A stretch of 64,000 nucleotides of DNA, taken from contig CAWGNT010000027.1 in NCBI GenBank assembly GCA_963824085.1, forward strand, positions 6,769 through 70,768, given 5' to 3'. This document shows, in pieces, positions 55,654 through 64,000 of this stretch. The notes under the pieces are model-generated. The model made no database searches. It was not told the origin of the DNA and was given only the letters and a program-made list of their open reading frames with translations. The DNA comes from JARRNE01 sp963824085 (GTDB taxonomy: Bacteria; Pseudomonadota; Gammaproteobacteria; Chromatiales; Chromatiaceae). The position numbers and the translations under genes are program-made. Position 1 is the first letter of the stretch, and each line of letters opens with the position of its first letter.

Positions 55654-56481
55654 TTACGGACCGCCCTTGGTTTGGCGGATGCCGCCTGCCCGGTCGTCGA
55701 TGACAGCCTGCACGAGCGCTTCGTCAATCGCTTGCGCCCTTTCGGCATAGCCGTAGACGAGGGCCATGTCGCACAGGGCGTTGATCAGGCGCGAAACGCC
55801 GCCTGTGGCTTGGTGGATCAGCTCGCACGCGGCGTCCGAGAAGAGGACTGTTTGGGCACCGGCTCGCTCCGGCCGGTGTTGGATGTACCTTGGCGTCTCC
55901 AGCTCGTTAAGTGCGCTCAGGTGATAGTTAACGACCACGCGCTGGGCGAACTGCTGGAGGTCGGGCAGCTCCAGCTTGAGCCTGAGCTCGGGCTGGCCGA
56001 CCAGGATGAGCTGCAGGACCTGGTCCTTGTCGGCATTGATGTTGGAGAGGAGACGCAACTCCTCGAGCGTGTCGATGGGGAGGTTCTGCGCCTCGTCGAC
56101 GATGAGGACGGTGCGTCGGCCGCGCCCGTACTCGCGGATGAGGAAGTGCTCGAAGGTCTCGTGGAGCTCCACGATGTCTTTGTTCTTGTAGTCCTGCCGG
56201 AAGGCGAGCAGGACCCATTTGAGCAGGTTGTTGCGCGCGTTGGCGGTGTTCGTGATGAGGCCGACGGTGACGCCCTGGGTGATCTGGTTCAGCAGGTGAC
56301 GGATGAGGGTGGTCTTGCCGCAGCCCGCCTCGCCGGTGATGACGGTGAACCCGGCCTGACTGAGAACGGCGTACTCCAGCAGGGAATAGGCCGTGCTGTG
56401 CTGGCGGCCCAGGTAGAGGAAGCCCGGGTCCGGCAGCAGGGAGAAGGGCTTTTCCTTAAATCCGTAGAAGGTCTTGTACAT
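55654..56481 (-). CDS. ExeA-like ATPase of exosortase loci, early stop
   Basis: This is a 275-residue protein starting MYKTFYGFKEKPFSLLPDPG, FLYLGRQHSTAYSLLEYAV. The P-loop is VITGEAGCGKTTLIRHLLNQ, Walker B RTVLIVDEAQNLPIDTLEEL, and the sensor region QLILVGQPELRLKLELPDLQ, QFAQRVVVNYHLSAL. This is the general secretion pathway A-like ATPase found in exosortase clusters, probably involved in polysaccharide chain control. After the TAA at 55656-55654 the same frame stays open for 33 coherent codons (LPPAAANNEPAVVIFDRNMA, RELFSQLRKK) to a TGA at 55552, so the stop looks premature. The ATPase domain itself is whole. Confidence 0.88.
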   Translation of the reverse strand: MYKTFYGFKEKPFSLLPDPGFLYLGRQHSTAYSLLEYAVLSQAGFTVITGEAGCGKTTLIRHLLNQITQGVTVGLITNTANARNNLLKWVLLAFRQDYKNKDIVELHETFEHFLIREYGRGRRTVLIVDEAQNLPIDTLEELRLLSNINADKDQVLQLILVGQPELRLKLELPDLQQFAQRVVVNYHLSALNELETPRYIQHRPERAGAQTVLFSDAACELIHQATGGVSRLINALCDMALVYGYAERAQAIDEALVQAVIDDRAGGIRQTKGGP

Positions 56482-56522
56482 GACTTCCTTGCTGTCGCTC
56501 CTAACGGCCTCCCGGCGAGGCC

Positions 56523-56975
56523 TCAGCCGTACGCGTGCCCGTAGGCGGAGGTCGCATCGTCCGCCTTGTTGAGTACGACCCCGATGATTCTTTCCCCGTC
56601 GAGCAGCTCCCAGGCGCGGCGCAGGTCTTCTTTCGCGGTCTTGCCGTCCTCCACCACCAGCATGACGGCGTCGATGTACGGGGAGAAGGCGATTACGTCG
56701 TCGCCGCTGAGAAGCGGCGGCATGTCGAACAGCACAATGCGGTCGGGATAGCGGGTCTTGAGCTCCTCCACCAAGCGGACCATGCGCGGCGTGGAGAGCA
56801 TCTCGGAGGAGTTGGTGAAGGAGGTGTGGCCGGGGAGGATGACCAGGCGCTCGATGCCGGGGTTGATGAGGATCTCGGCAAGCTCGCGCTGATCGATGAG
56901 GTAATCGATCACCCCCGGCATGTCCTCGTCGGTGAAGTAGTGGATAACCGACGGGCGCCGCAGATCGCGTGTGAT
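56523..56975 (-). pseudogene. Tyrosine autokinase of exosortase loci, C-terminal fragment
   Basis: The frame contains DLRRPSVIHYFTDEDMPGVI, DYLIDQRELAEILINPGIER, LVILPGHTSFTNSSEMLSTP, YPDRIVLFDMPPLLSGDDVI, and ends DDATSAYGHAYG with the Tyr-containing tail. This is the second half of the BY-kinase domain (after Walker A; D-L-R-R-P is Walker A'). The P-loop half is missing and the sequence upstream of about 56975 is unrelated. The intact protein would work with the ATPase that follows 41 bp downstream. Confidence 0.8.
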
Positions 56976-57317
56976 AGCTTGCGAAAACGACTCATTGGTC
57001 TACTCCTCGTTCGAGACTGTGGGGACAGCTCAAACGCTGGAGTACCGCTGAGTCGTGCTACCGGCAAAGCCTCCGCACTCTGACCACGTCCACAGGACGT
57101 GGTTTTCTACACCGCAATAATGAGCACGGATGCCGCCTTTGGGCGTACCCACCGGTAGGAGATTAGGCGATCAGTCTCGAACGTCAGCTTTGGCTTCTGG
57201 TTCGGGTCGGGTGCGGAACGGCGGTACCCACGGCGCCAAGGGCGGCGCCGTGGACGTTACGCGGACACGCTCACGGCGCAGCCCGATACGCAGTACCCGC
57301 GACCCCGGGTAGCCTTG
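56976..57317. other. No gene recognised
   Basis: This is the break between the truncated kinase and the cytochrome-porin gene. It has some palindromic GC-rich sequence (CGGCGCCAAGGGCGGCGCCG near 57229-57250). No frame with family motifs is present. Confidence 0.4.
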
Positions 57318-58673
57318 TCAAAACACCAGCCAGGCCTGCAGATAAAAGGTGTCGTTGTCGGATGCCCCGCTGGTCGTCCCGTCGAAGCGGTTGTACGCAA
57401 TGTACTGCGCCGAAAACTTCGGGTTGAACCAGGGCCACAGGGACGGCCCGCCGTGCTTGTTGTAAGGCAGCCAGTCGAGCTGGAGGGTCACCCAGCTGCT
57501 GTCTGGGGAGCCGTTGTCGGTCCCGTAGTAGGCGGGATCCGCGTCGCCGCGCAGGTTCGAATAGCCGGCGGTGAACCCCCAGGTCTTGTCATACAGATAG
57601 TTGACGTTACCGTTGAAGGTGCTCAGGTCGTTGGACCCGTTGCTCGCGGCCCCGAGCTGTTGGCTCGCGTTCAGGTCCTGGTCCTCGTGGATCCAGGACA
57701 GCCGCAGGGCGATGTCGTCACGTGCCCCGGTGTATTGGTACTGCAGATCCAACCCGATGTCCGTGAAGCGATCGTTTCCAGCCGAGCGATCATTGCCGGG
57801 GAAGGTGTCTGCGACCATTCCGAAGGTGCCGCCCGCCAGGTAGTGCGGACCCCATTCGTGCTGCAGCGCGACGCGCCAATAGGGTGCCGTGCCGTCGATC
57901 TTGGCGCCCACCTCCGAAGGGGACACACCGAGTGCCCGCAGGGCATCGTCTCCCAGAGATCGGTACCCGTCGAGCTCCAGGTACACCAGGCCGTTCCACA
58001 AAGTATAGGCACCGAGACCGGCGACCTGACCGCCAAGCCCCTGAATGAGCGTGGAGGCCGCGGGCGTCGACGCAATGCCGGAGGACGAGAACGGATAGCT
58101 CCACGCCGGCGTCGTGTTCCAGAGATCCTGCACCGTGGGGTTGTTGTTGAGATCGATCCCGTAGACGAGCGGCTTGCCCTTGACCGTCGCGGTGTCGGCG
58201 AAGCGGAAGTCCGTATTGTCCCAGGAGAACACCTTGCCGACCCCATCGTAGGTCGCCTGCACGAACCCGCCGACCTTGCCCGCGATCTGTCCGCCGAAGA
58301 ACAGGCTCGACTGCGTGAAGGCGAGGTTGTTGTTCGCGCCGAAGTCCTCCGGCGGATCCGAGATGTCCGCCGAGGTATGGGTGAAGGACGGCTCGGTCAT
58401 GAAGGCGAACTTCTTGTACCAGGGGACATTGCCTGCGCTCAGGGTGTAGCCCGTCAGCTTGAACTCGCGCCCGAAGGCGTTGAGCTCCGGGTAGGCGGTG
58501 TGACACGCTGAGCACTCGACGCCCATCTGACGCGCGAACGCCGGGATCGCCTCGGCCGGGGTGGAAACCATAAGCAGCGAGGCCAGGGTCGAGACCATGA
58601 CCACCCACGCACCGATTGTCGAGCCTCGGACCAGGCCGCCTGCGGCGGCCCTACTGTTGCATATCTCCAACAT
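57318..58673 (-). CDS. Cyc2-like monoheme cytochrome fused to an outer-membrane porin
   Basis: This is a 451-residue protein with GGGAG ahead of the ATG at 58673. A signal peptide (WVVMVSTLASLLMVSTPAEA) is followed at once by IPAFARQMGVECSACHTAYP, ELNAFGREFKLTGYTL, with heme-binding C54-x-x-C57-H58. The remaining about 370 residues alternate polar and hydrophobic residues in strands ending in the classic porin C-terminus TFYLQAWLVF. This short-cytochrome plus porin layout is that of Cyc2-type iron oxidases, although many related porins have no known substrate. It may carry electrons across the outer membrane. Function in Fe(II) oxidation is a hypothesis. Confidence 0.8.
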   Translation of the reverse strand: MLEICNSRAAAGGLVRGSTIGAWVVMVSTLASLLMVSTPAEAIPAFARQMGVECSACHTAYPELNAFGREFKLTGYTLSAGNVPWYKKFAFMTEPSFTHTSADISDPPEDFGANNNLAFTQSSLFFGGQIAGKVGGFVQATYDGVGKVFSWDNTDFRFADTATVKGKPLVYGIDLNNNPTVQDLWNTTPAWSYPFSSSGIASTPAASTLIQGLGGQVAGLGAYTLWNGLVYLELDGYRSLGDDALRALGVSPSEVGAKIDGTAPYWRVALQHEWGPHYLAGGTFGMVADTFPGNDRSAGNDRFTDIGLDLQYQYTGARDDIALRLSWIHEDQDLNASQQLGAASNGSNDLSTFNGNVNYLYDKTWGFTAGYSNLRGDADPAYYGTDNGSPDSSWVTLQLDWLPYNKHGGPSLWPWFNPKFSAQYIAYNRFDGTTSGASDNDTFYLQAWLVF

Positions 58674-59200
58674 GATGATTCTCCCATCTCACTTCTCGAT
58701 AAGGCGATTGCCGGAACATCATGTGCCAGATTGCACGGGATCTTCGTTCGCCTTCAAGCAGCGCTGGCAGGAGCATAGCCGAGCTATGTGACTGCCGGTG
58801 CGACGCCGAAGGCGGGCGAAAGGACCCGCAAGGTGGTACGCGACTTGACAGAAATCGCCTCCGCCCCGCATCGGAGAAGGTCATCGGCCCATCAGGAAAC
58901 GACACGCAAGCAGCTGGATCCAGAATGACCCCGACCCGTTCGTGACGATGCAGGCTCCCTAAAGCATCCTTGCCGATCGCACCGGCTCGCCGATTGCTTT
59001 GCGGCCCGGTGTATGATCAAGACAACTGTACGCCAAATCACACAGTGGGAACAGCCAATGCGGTCAGGGAAGATGCAGTTTTTCCGTCGCCCCTTGCCGC
59101 AGCGCAAGACAAAGCAGCTCAACGCCGCCGCTTGCGTCCGCATCTTGCGGATGCGTACGACCCCCCGCATCCCGGACTGGGTTGGACCGACTGGTACCGG
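58674..59200. other. No gene recognised
   Basis: This is the upstream region of the cytochrome-porin gene and the 3' side of the next gene. No convincing promoter, riboswitch or coding frame was seen. Confidence 0.4.
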
Positions 59201-60214
59201 TCAGCGCGGCTCGATCGGTGTGAGGCGAAAGAGATTGGGCCGATCCGTCTCGTGGTTATCGACCGCGACCCAAGGATGCATCCCACCGTCGATGGCGAGA
59301 CCCTCCGCATGCTCGAAGTCGTGCGGCAGCTGCCAGAGCGCGCTCGCGTGAACCTTGTCCTCATCAGGCCGGAGGGTGCTTTCCAGGCGGATCAATAGGG
59401 CACTCTTCTGAGAGAGCATGTAGAGGCGCCGGTCCGGACCCACGGCAAGCTCGCTACCGTCGTCGGCGATTGCGGCAAGGCTGTCCGCGAGCTCCCACAC
59501 CTTCAGCGCCACCAGGACATGAGATGCTGGGGTCATGAATTCCTGGCCGTCGCCAAGAAGACTATCCGCGCTCCACCCCATGGGCGTCTCGCCCAGGGGA
59601 CCAAACTCGATGATCAGGGCCGGCTTCTTTTCCTTGAGCAAGAGCACATGACCCCTTCGCAACAGAACCATCCCCTCACCGCGGGAGTTCGGCTCGTTCG
59701 ACCAAGAGCTTTCCAGACTCGGGATGTTCGTCACGTCCAGCTCGAATTCCGCGACCACGCGCGCCAGATCGCCTCCGAGGCAGGTCACCCGAGCGGAGTC
59801 CTCGGCCAAGGCGCAGATCATGGGGGACGCGTCCGTCGCAACGGCCTCCCACTGGGAGACGGCTTGAGTCCCGGCCGACATCGCGCCGGCCACGTCGCGG
59901 ACATCGATGCTCACTACGTGTGGTGATTCGCGAGTACGGAAACGACCAACCTCATAGTCGGCATCTCCCACCGCATAGATGTCGATGCCGTCTGCGCCCC
60001 CTTGGGCCAGTGCGAGACCCGAAACCTCGCGCATCGGGAGGCTGTATTGCTCCAGGACGTCCAGTCGTTCCCGTGCCTCGCGCAATCCGCCGTTATTGCT
60101 ATCGGATGCGCGACCGGCACCGACGGGCCAGACGCAAGCCAGAAGGGCGAGCATCCCCACCCATCCTGCCGCGGACCAATGATGTCCAGTACCCGGCATG
60201 ACGACGGTCTTCAA
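59201..60214 (-). CDS. Secreted protein, possible SdiA-regulated-type beta-propeller
   Basis: This is a 337-residue protein with an N-terminal signal (AAGWVGMLALLACVWPVGAG, then RAS). Repeated strand-turn units end in VSGLALAQGGADGIDIYAVG, GSELAVGPDRRLYMLSQKSA and HAEGLAIDGGMHPWVAVDNH, which recall esterase-like/SdiA-regulated propellers where E-G-L-A-x-D-x-x-G-x-x-W-x-x-x-D marks a blade. No catalytic residue can be assigned. It lies 18 bp downstream of the CotH-like gene and is likely cotranscribed with it. The fold call is tentative; secretion is well supported. Confidence 0.65.
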   Translation of the reverse strand: MKTVVMPGTGHHWSAAGWVGMLALLACVWPVGAGRASDSNNGGLREARERLDVLEQYSLPMREVSGLALAQGGADGIDIYAVGDADYEVGRFRTRESPHVVSIDVRDVAGAMSAGTQAVSQWEAVATDASPMICALAEDSARVTCLGGDLARVVAEFELDVTNIPSLESSWSNEPNSRGEGMVLLRRGHVLLLKEKKPALIIEFGPLGETPMGWSADSLLGDGQEFMTPASHVLVALKVWELADSLAAIADDGSELAVGPDRRLYMLSQKSALLIRLESTLRPDEDKVHASALWQLPHDFEHAEGLAIDGGMHPWVAVDNHETDRPNLFRLTPIEPR

Positions 60215-60232
60215 CTGGCATCATCCTCAGTG

Positions 60233-61705
60233 TCACTGCTGTGAGATCTGCTCCTGGAGCACACGGTAGCGCGTCTTCGTGTAGTCGAGCATCTCCCGGG
60301 CGCGATCGAGATTCTGGCGCTCGCCGCTGACGAGCTCCCCGTTCATCTTGGCGATGTACTGGTCGCGCACCCGGATGATCTCGTCCCTGATCGGGCCTTT
60401 CCCCTGATCATCGTAGATGGTGGACAGATAGGCCCCTAGGCGTTGCTTCAGACGGGCATTCAGCTCCGGAAGGTCAAAGAGCTTGTCGAACAGGATGCGC
60501 GGCTCCTTGGCGACGTCCGCGTAGCTGTACAAGTGCCCCGGCCCGCCGGGCCCGTCGTAGTCCATCGTGTTGTCCATGTCCCAGATGATCAGCTTCCACT
60601 TTCCGCTCGGCGCGTGAAAGTAGAGCAGGTCGTTATTGAAGTTGCCGTAAGCGCTGTCCCAGTGGCCGACGGTCGTCGCGACCGAGGCGTAGTTCATGAC
60701 GTTGTCGAGATCCAGGACCTCTCCCACCTCCGCAGCCGTGCCGGCAGCGTCCAGGCGCGTCTTGAGCCCCTTCGGCCCGGTGAGATAGCTCAGGGCCCTC
60801 GCCTCCTGCTCATCATCCCCATCGTGAAGCTTCTTGCCCTCGATGTACTCGGGCTGCACACAACGCAGGCTGAAGCCGTCATCACCCTTCAATGCGCACC
60901 CGTGGGACATGGCAAAGACCGTTGGGTTGCGGTCGTCGTAGCGCATGCGGAAGAATGCCTTGTCGAGGGACTCGGCGACGACGTAGGCACGTCGGAAGCG
61001 GTTTGCGCACTTGCTGTCGGCGTCGCTCGAGCACAGCTGGAACTCCACCAGCGCGTAGGCGGTGCGGTAGACCGGGGGCCCGCGGACCGTGGTCGATGCC
61101 ACCTTCTCGGCCTCGGCGGCGGCCCAGGTCGCGACCGGCTCTCGCGCCAACATGCCGTTGCCGGAGTCGTTCTTGGAGCTGGAGTCGTTGAAGCTCCGAC
61201 GCAGGTTCAGCTCATCGAGACCGTAGAGGGTACGGTCCTTTATAACGGCCTTGGCGGCGTCATCGTATTGCACCTCGTGCCACGGCTCGTTGCCTTGCCG
61301 GGAGTAGACGCCGTGGGTACGGTCGAACGACACCCTGAACTGCAGGCGCGGAATACAGCGCGAGGTGTTGCCGCGCACCTTCATCGCCACGTCCTTCATG
61401 GGAATGTCGTCGAAGACAAAATAGCGGGCGTGGACCCACTTCACGTCGTCCGACTTTTCGCAATGGTTGTTCTTCTCGTCGTCGTGCAGCTGATTCCAGC
61501 TCGCCTGGTTCATCTTGATATAGATGGTGTGGATCTGGCCGTTGAAGAGCTTGCTCTGAGTCTCGTTCCAAAGCACCTCTCCGGATGTTGTATGGCCGCT
61601 GTCCGCGATCGCCGGACCGGGTTGCCCAAAGGCGCAGGCGACAACGAGGCTCAGCACGGCCAGGGCCGCGGTCCGGCAATAGGGTAAGCTCAGCTGGGAC
61701 GCCAT
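60233..61705 (-). CDS. CotH-family secreted kinase-like protein
   Basis: This is a 490-residue protein from the ATG at 61705, with GGAG 6 bp upstream. The signal peptide is RTAALAVLSLVVACAFGQPG, PAIADS. The CotH pattern follows: IHTIYIKMNQASWNQLHDDE, MKDVAMKVRGNTSRCIPRLQ (nucleotide-binding Arg region), FRVSFDRTHG, LYGLDELNLRRSFNDSSSKN, LVEFQLCSSD, and YGNFNNDLLYFHAPSGKWKL, IIWDMDNTMDY with the D-x-D metal site. CotH proteins are atypical kinases that phosphorylate secreted or spore-coat proteins. The target here is unknown; the next gene product is a candidate. Confidence 0.88.
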   Translation of the reverse strand: MASQLSLPYCRTAALAVLSLVVACAFGQPGPAIADSGHTTSGEVLWNETQSKLFNGQIHTIYIKMNQASWNQLHDDEKNNHCEKSDDVKWVHARYFVFDDIPMKDVAMKVRGNTSRCIPRLQFRVSFDRTHGVYSRQGNEPWHEVQYDDAAKAVIKDRTLYGLDELNLRRSFNDSSSKNDSGNGMLAREPVATWAAAEAEKVASTTVRGPPVYRTAYALVEFQLCSSDADSKCANRFRRAYVVAESLDKAFFRMRYDDRNPTVFAMSHGCALKGDDGFSLRCVQPEYIEGKKLHDGDDEQEARALSYLTGPKGLKTRLDAAGTAAEVGEVLDLDNVMNYASVATTVGHWDSAYGNFNNDLLYFHAPSGKWKLIIWDMDNTMDYDGPGGPGHLYSYADVAKEPRILFDKLFDLPELNARLKQRLGAYLSTIYDDQGKGPIRDEIIRVRDQYIAKMNGELVSGERQNLDRAREMLDYTKTRYRVLQEQISQQ

Positions 61706-62028
61706 ATGACTCTCCTTGCAGGCAGATTCCGGAACACGGAAGGTCAGCGACTGGTGCGAAGCCGGCATTCTCGCAAGTGTAGTCGCATGCGCGCCGACCG
61801 CTACGAAAACAACCGCAATACAACGTGCGCGGGGAATCGTGTGGAGCTTCTGGTGCGGTCCCGTCAAGGGGGTACGACGTTGTGCTGGGCCGCGTGGCTT
61901 GCGGGCAGTGAACCATTCGGTACCCCAAAGATTCACGGCTTGGCGAGAGAACTGAGCAGAGAGCTCGCTGGCAGAACGGCTGACAAAGCCTGCCGCGTTT
62001 GGTTGATGCAGCCGTTGCTCCCGACGAA
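61706..62028. other. Intergenic region between asnB and the CotH gene
   Basis: This is 323 bp with no coding frame of note. It should contain the promoter for the CotH gene and the terminator of asnB, but I cannot place either with confidence. Confidence 0.4.
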
Positions 62029-63846
62029 TCAGTGGATCCAGTCGAGTGGATTTTCCTCGGCGCTGGGGCGGTTCGCCGCTCCGTCAAGGAGCATGCCGTG
62101 CCAGGTTGCGAACTGAGCCAGCTGTAGGAGGTGGCGCGTTGCTCTCCCGGTCTTGGTTTGCAGCCCGACCAGATCCGATACGACCCGCGGGGTAAACCAC
62201 TCCTTGATGATGCGGCTGCCTTGCAGCTTGTCGCCCAGCTGTTTCAGCAGCTTCCCACGAAGCAAGCCTCCCAGCGGGACGCCAAATCCGCGTTTCCTGC
62301 CTTCTAGCTGCTCCCTGGGCAACCAACGACTCGCCCAGCGCCGAAGAAGCACCTTGCCGATGCGGCCTCGAACCTTGAGCCGGTCCGGCAAGGCCAACCC
62401 GAGCTCGACGATGCGATGATCGAGAAAGGGGACTCGGCCCTCCAATCCGAATGCCATCAGCGTACGGTCGACCTTCACGAGCAGATTGTCCTCCAGCTCG
62501 GTCCGAATATCGGTGAGCTGCGCCTTGCGCAGGTATGACCAAGCGCCAGGCGCTGATCGCCATGCCTGTCTAAATGGCTCGCTGCCTGCTCTCCCGGCCA
62601 TCGTCAGGGTGGTGCCAAACCCCTTGTCGCGCATCGGGCTTGGCCAGCGGCCTGCAAAACGGTAGCCCCCGCCCAGCCAATCGGGCATACCTTTCAGAAG
62701 CTGTTGAAGCCGGCTGCGGCGATAACGCCCATAGCCGCCGAAGCTCTCGTCTCCCCCTTCACCGGTAAAGACAACCTTCAGCTCACGAGCGGCGCGTTGG
62801 GCCAACAGCACGGTCGGCAAAGATGCGGCGTCGTACATGAGGTCGTCCGCCGACCAGACGCTCAAAGGCAGTGCCCACAGGGCGCGCCAAGGATCTAGCC
62901 GCAGCTCCGTGTGCTCGCTCCGAAAGAGCGTGGCGACCCTACGCGCCTGGACCAACTCGTCGGAGTCCTCCAGGCCTTCGTAACCCACGGAGAAGGTCTG
63001 AATCGGCCGGTCGTGGTAGGCGGACAGCCGTGCGAGGAGACTCCCCGAGTCCAGCCCTCCCGATAGAAAAAGGCCGTAGGGAACGTCGGAGCGCATATGT
63101 TGGCGCAGAACCTGGTCGAACAGGGAATCAAACTCCTCGAGTGCTTCGTCCATGGTTAGATCGCGGGGAGAGATCTCCTGAGGTGACCAATAGGTTACGG
63201 TCACGGTGTCCAGCTCACCATTGATGACGAGCGCAGTGCCCGGCTCCAACCGGTGGACGCCCTTGAAAATGGATTCCTCCATGCTGTTGAAGCCGAAGTC
63301 CAGGAAGCTCGCCAGGGCAGGGACGGAAAGGTCGGGGACTCGGGGCAGCAGCGGCAGTAGGCCCTTCAGCTCCGACGCGAAGGCGATGCGGTCGGGAAGT
63401 TGGGTGTAGTAGAGGGGTTTGATGCCGAGGCGGTCCCGCGCCAGTATCAAGGAGCGGTCGCGCGCGGAATACAAGGCGAAGGCGAACATGCCGTGCAGCC
63501 GGCTAAGCCCCCCGACGCCGTACCGATCGAAGACGTGCAGAATGGTTTCCGAATCGGAGCCGGTTGCGAAACGACATCCGCTTGCCTCGAGCTCCTCGCG
63601 CAGCTCGACGAAGTTGTAGATCTCTCCGTTAGCAACCAGCACATTGTTGCTTCGGGGATCAACGATCGGCTGGTGCCCGCCCTGGAGGTCGATGATGGAC
63701 AGTCGCGTGTGGGCCAACCCGACTGAATCGACGATATGTACCCCGCGCTCATCTGGACCGCGATGCTTCAAGAGCTCGGCTGCCCTGAAGAGCTGCGAAG
63801 CGTCGGGTCGGCCCCGCCGAACGATCACACCCGCGATCCCGCACAT
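62029..63846 (-). CDS. asnB: Asparagine synthase (glutamine-hydrolysing)
   Basis: This is a 605-residue protein starting MCGIAGVIVRRGRPDASQLF; Cys2 is the glutaminase nucleophile. The N-terminal amidotransferase domain shows LKHRGPDERGVHIVDSVGLA, HTRLSIIDLQGGHQPI and VANGEIYNFVELREELEASG. The synthetase domain has the PP-loop GLFLSGGLDSGSLLARLSAY, VVFTGEGGDESFGGYGRYRR and LEGRVPFLDHRIVELGLALP. AsnB-type enzymes at exosortase/exopolysaccharide loci may amidate sugars or precursors instead of making asparagine. It is intact, and its ATG lies 154 bp from the window edge. Confidence 0.95.
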   Translation of the reverse strand: MCGIAGVIVRRGRPDASQLFRAAELLKHRGPDERGVHIVDSVGLAHTRLSIIDLQGGHQPIVDPRSNNVLVANGEIYNFVELREELEASGCRFATGSDSETILHVFDRYGVGGLSRLHGMFAFALYSARDRSLILARDRLGIKPLYYTQLPDRIAFASELKGLLPLLPRVPDLSVPALASFLDFGFNSMEESIFKGVHRLEPGTALVINGELDTVTVTYWSPQEISPRDLTMDEALEEFDSLFDQVLRQHMRSDVPYGLFLSGGLDSGSLLARLSAYHDRPIQTFSVGYEGLEDSDELVQARRVATLFRSEHTELRLDPWRALWALPLSVWSADDLMYDAASLPTVLLAQRAARELKVVFTGEGGDESFGGYGRYRRSRLQQLLKGMPDWLGGGYRFAGRWPSPMRDKGFGTTLTMAGRAGSEPFRQAWRSAPGAWSYLRKAQLTDIRTELEDNLLVKVDRTLMAFGLEGRVPFLDHRIVELGLALPDRLKVRGRIGKVLLRRWASRWLPREQLEGRKRGFGVPLGGLLRGKLLKQLGDKLQGSRIIKEWFTPRVVSDLVGLQTKTGRATRHLLQLAQFATWHGMLLDGAANRPSAEENPLDWIH

Positions 63847-64000
63847 CCGCTAACACGCCTCTCCGCTAGTTGTCGAGTGAGCCGCCAAAGGACGCGAGCT
63901 CATTGGTGCTGCGGACCCGCCACTTTGCAGCTGCCACAGTTTCGCTGACGCGGGATTGCGGCAGAGTTGCCGCTAGGTTACCGGATGACAGGTCTGGGCT
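63847..64000. other. Window end, no gene recognised
   Basis: These 154 bp upstream of asnB show no coding match and presumably hold its promoter. Confidence 0.3.

Overview
This window is GC-rich chromosomal DNA, most likely from a gammaproteobacterium close to the purple sulfur or other sulfur- or iron-oxidising Chromatiales. That placement is an inference. It rests on the tmRNA tag ANDDNYALAA, the alternative complex III/caa3 respiratory operon, an exosortase (XrtD-type) exopolysaccharide locus, and abundant REP-like hairpins. I could not run a database search.

Layout. (1) 0-20.5 kb is an accessory zone of small toxin-antitoxin (TA) modules (HigBA, BrnT/HTH, HepT/MntA, Phd/PIN, YoeB/YefM, RelE/Xre, HicBA, HEPN/MNT), broken TA genes, two Uma2 nuclease copies, three DUF4143 ATPase remnants and insertion sequences. 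Element ends can be read to the base. Two IS4-family copies (1682-4785 and 8651-10005) sit in the same 9-bp target GGACAGACC. An IS66 element (2970-4708, 8-bp target duplication) is nested in the first. An IS1380-like element occupies 4876-6565 (5-bp duplication). (2) 20.9-33.9 kb is a clean, intact 13-gene minus-strand operon: actABCDEF, a 129-aa membrane protein, sco, ctaCDEF and yihY. Most genes overlap by 1-8 nt. It encodes a quinol-oxidising alternative complex III and a caa3 (A2-type) oxidase, presumably working as one electron-transfer unit. (3) 34.4-35.2 kb holds a small secreted protein and tmRNA with promoter and terminator. (4) 35.9-57 kb is an exosortase/exopolysaccharide locus in decay. 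The xrtD-epsI fusion has a frameshift, a WbuB-like glycosyltransferase has an amber codon, and a heparinase-like gene is truncated. A bi-domain oxidoreductase is present as three broken copies sharing one TGA codon, an ExeA-like ATPase has an early stop, and a tyrosine autokinase is a 3' fragment. TA modules (VapBC, DUF433/DUF5615, BrnTA, AbiE, HicB, HI0074/MNT, DUF2283/DUF4258, RelE/Xre), an Rpn nuclease and an ISKra4 element lie between these pieces. (5) 57.3-63.8 kb returns to intact genes: a Cyc2-like cytochrome-porin, a secreted probable beta-propeller, a CotH-family kinase and asparagine synthase.

How it fits together. The respiratory operon and the cytochrome-porin look functional; an extracellular electron-entry route feeding the respiratory chain is a hypothesis only. 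The rest is a mosaic in which TA genes, REP hairpins and IS elements repeatedly land in or beside one another, and already-broken genes have been duplicated. The most unusual observations are a 123-bp REP doublet that supplies the last codons or stop codon of three TA-type genes, a REP read in frame inside EpsI, repeated use of one 9-bp IS4 target, and an ISKra4 insertion whose removal exactly restores a DUF4258 gene.
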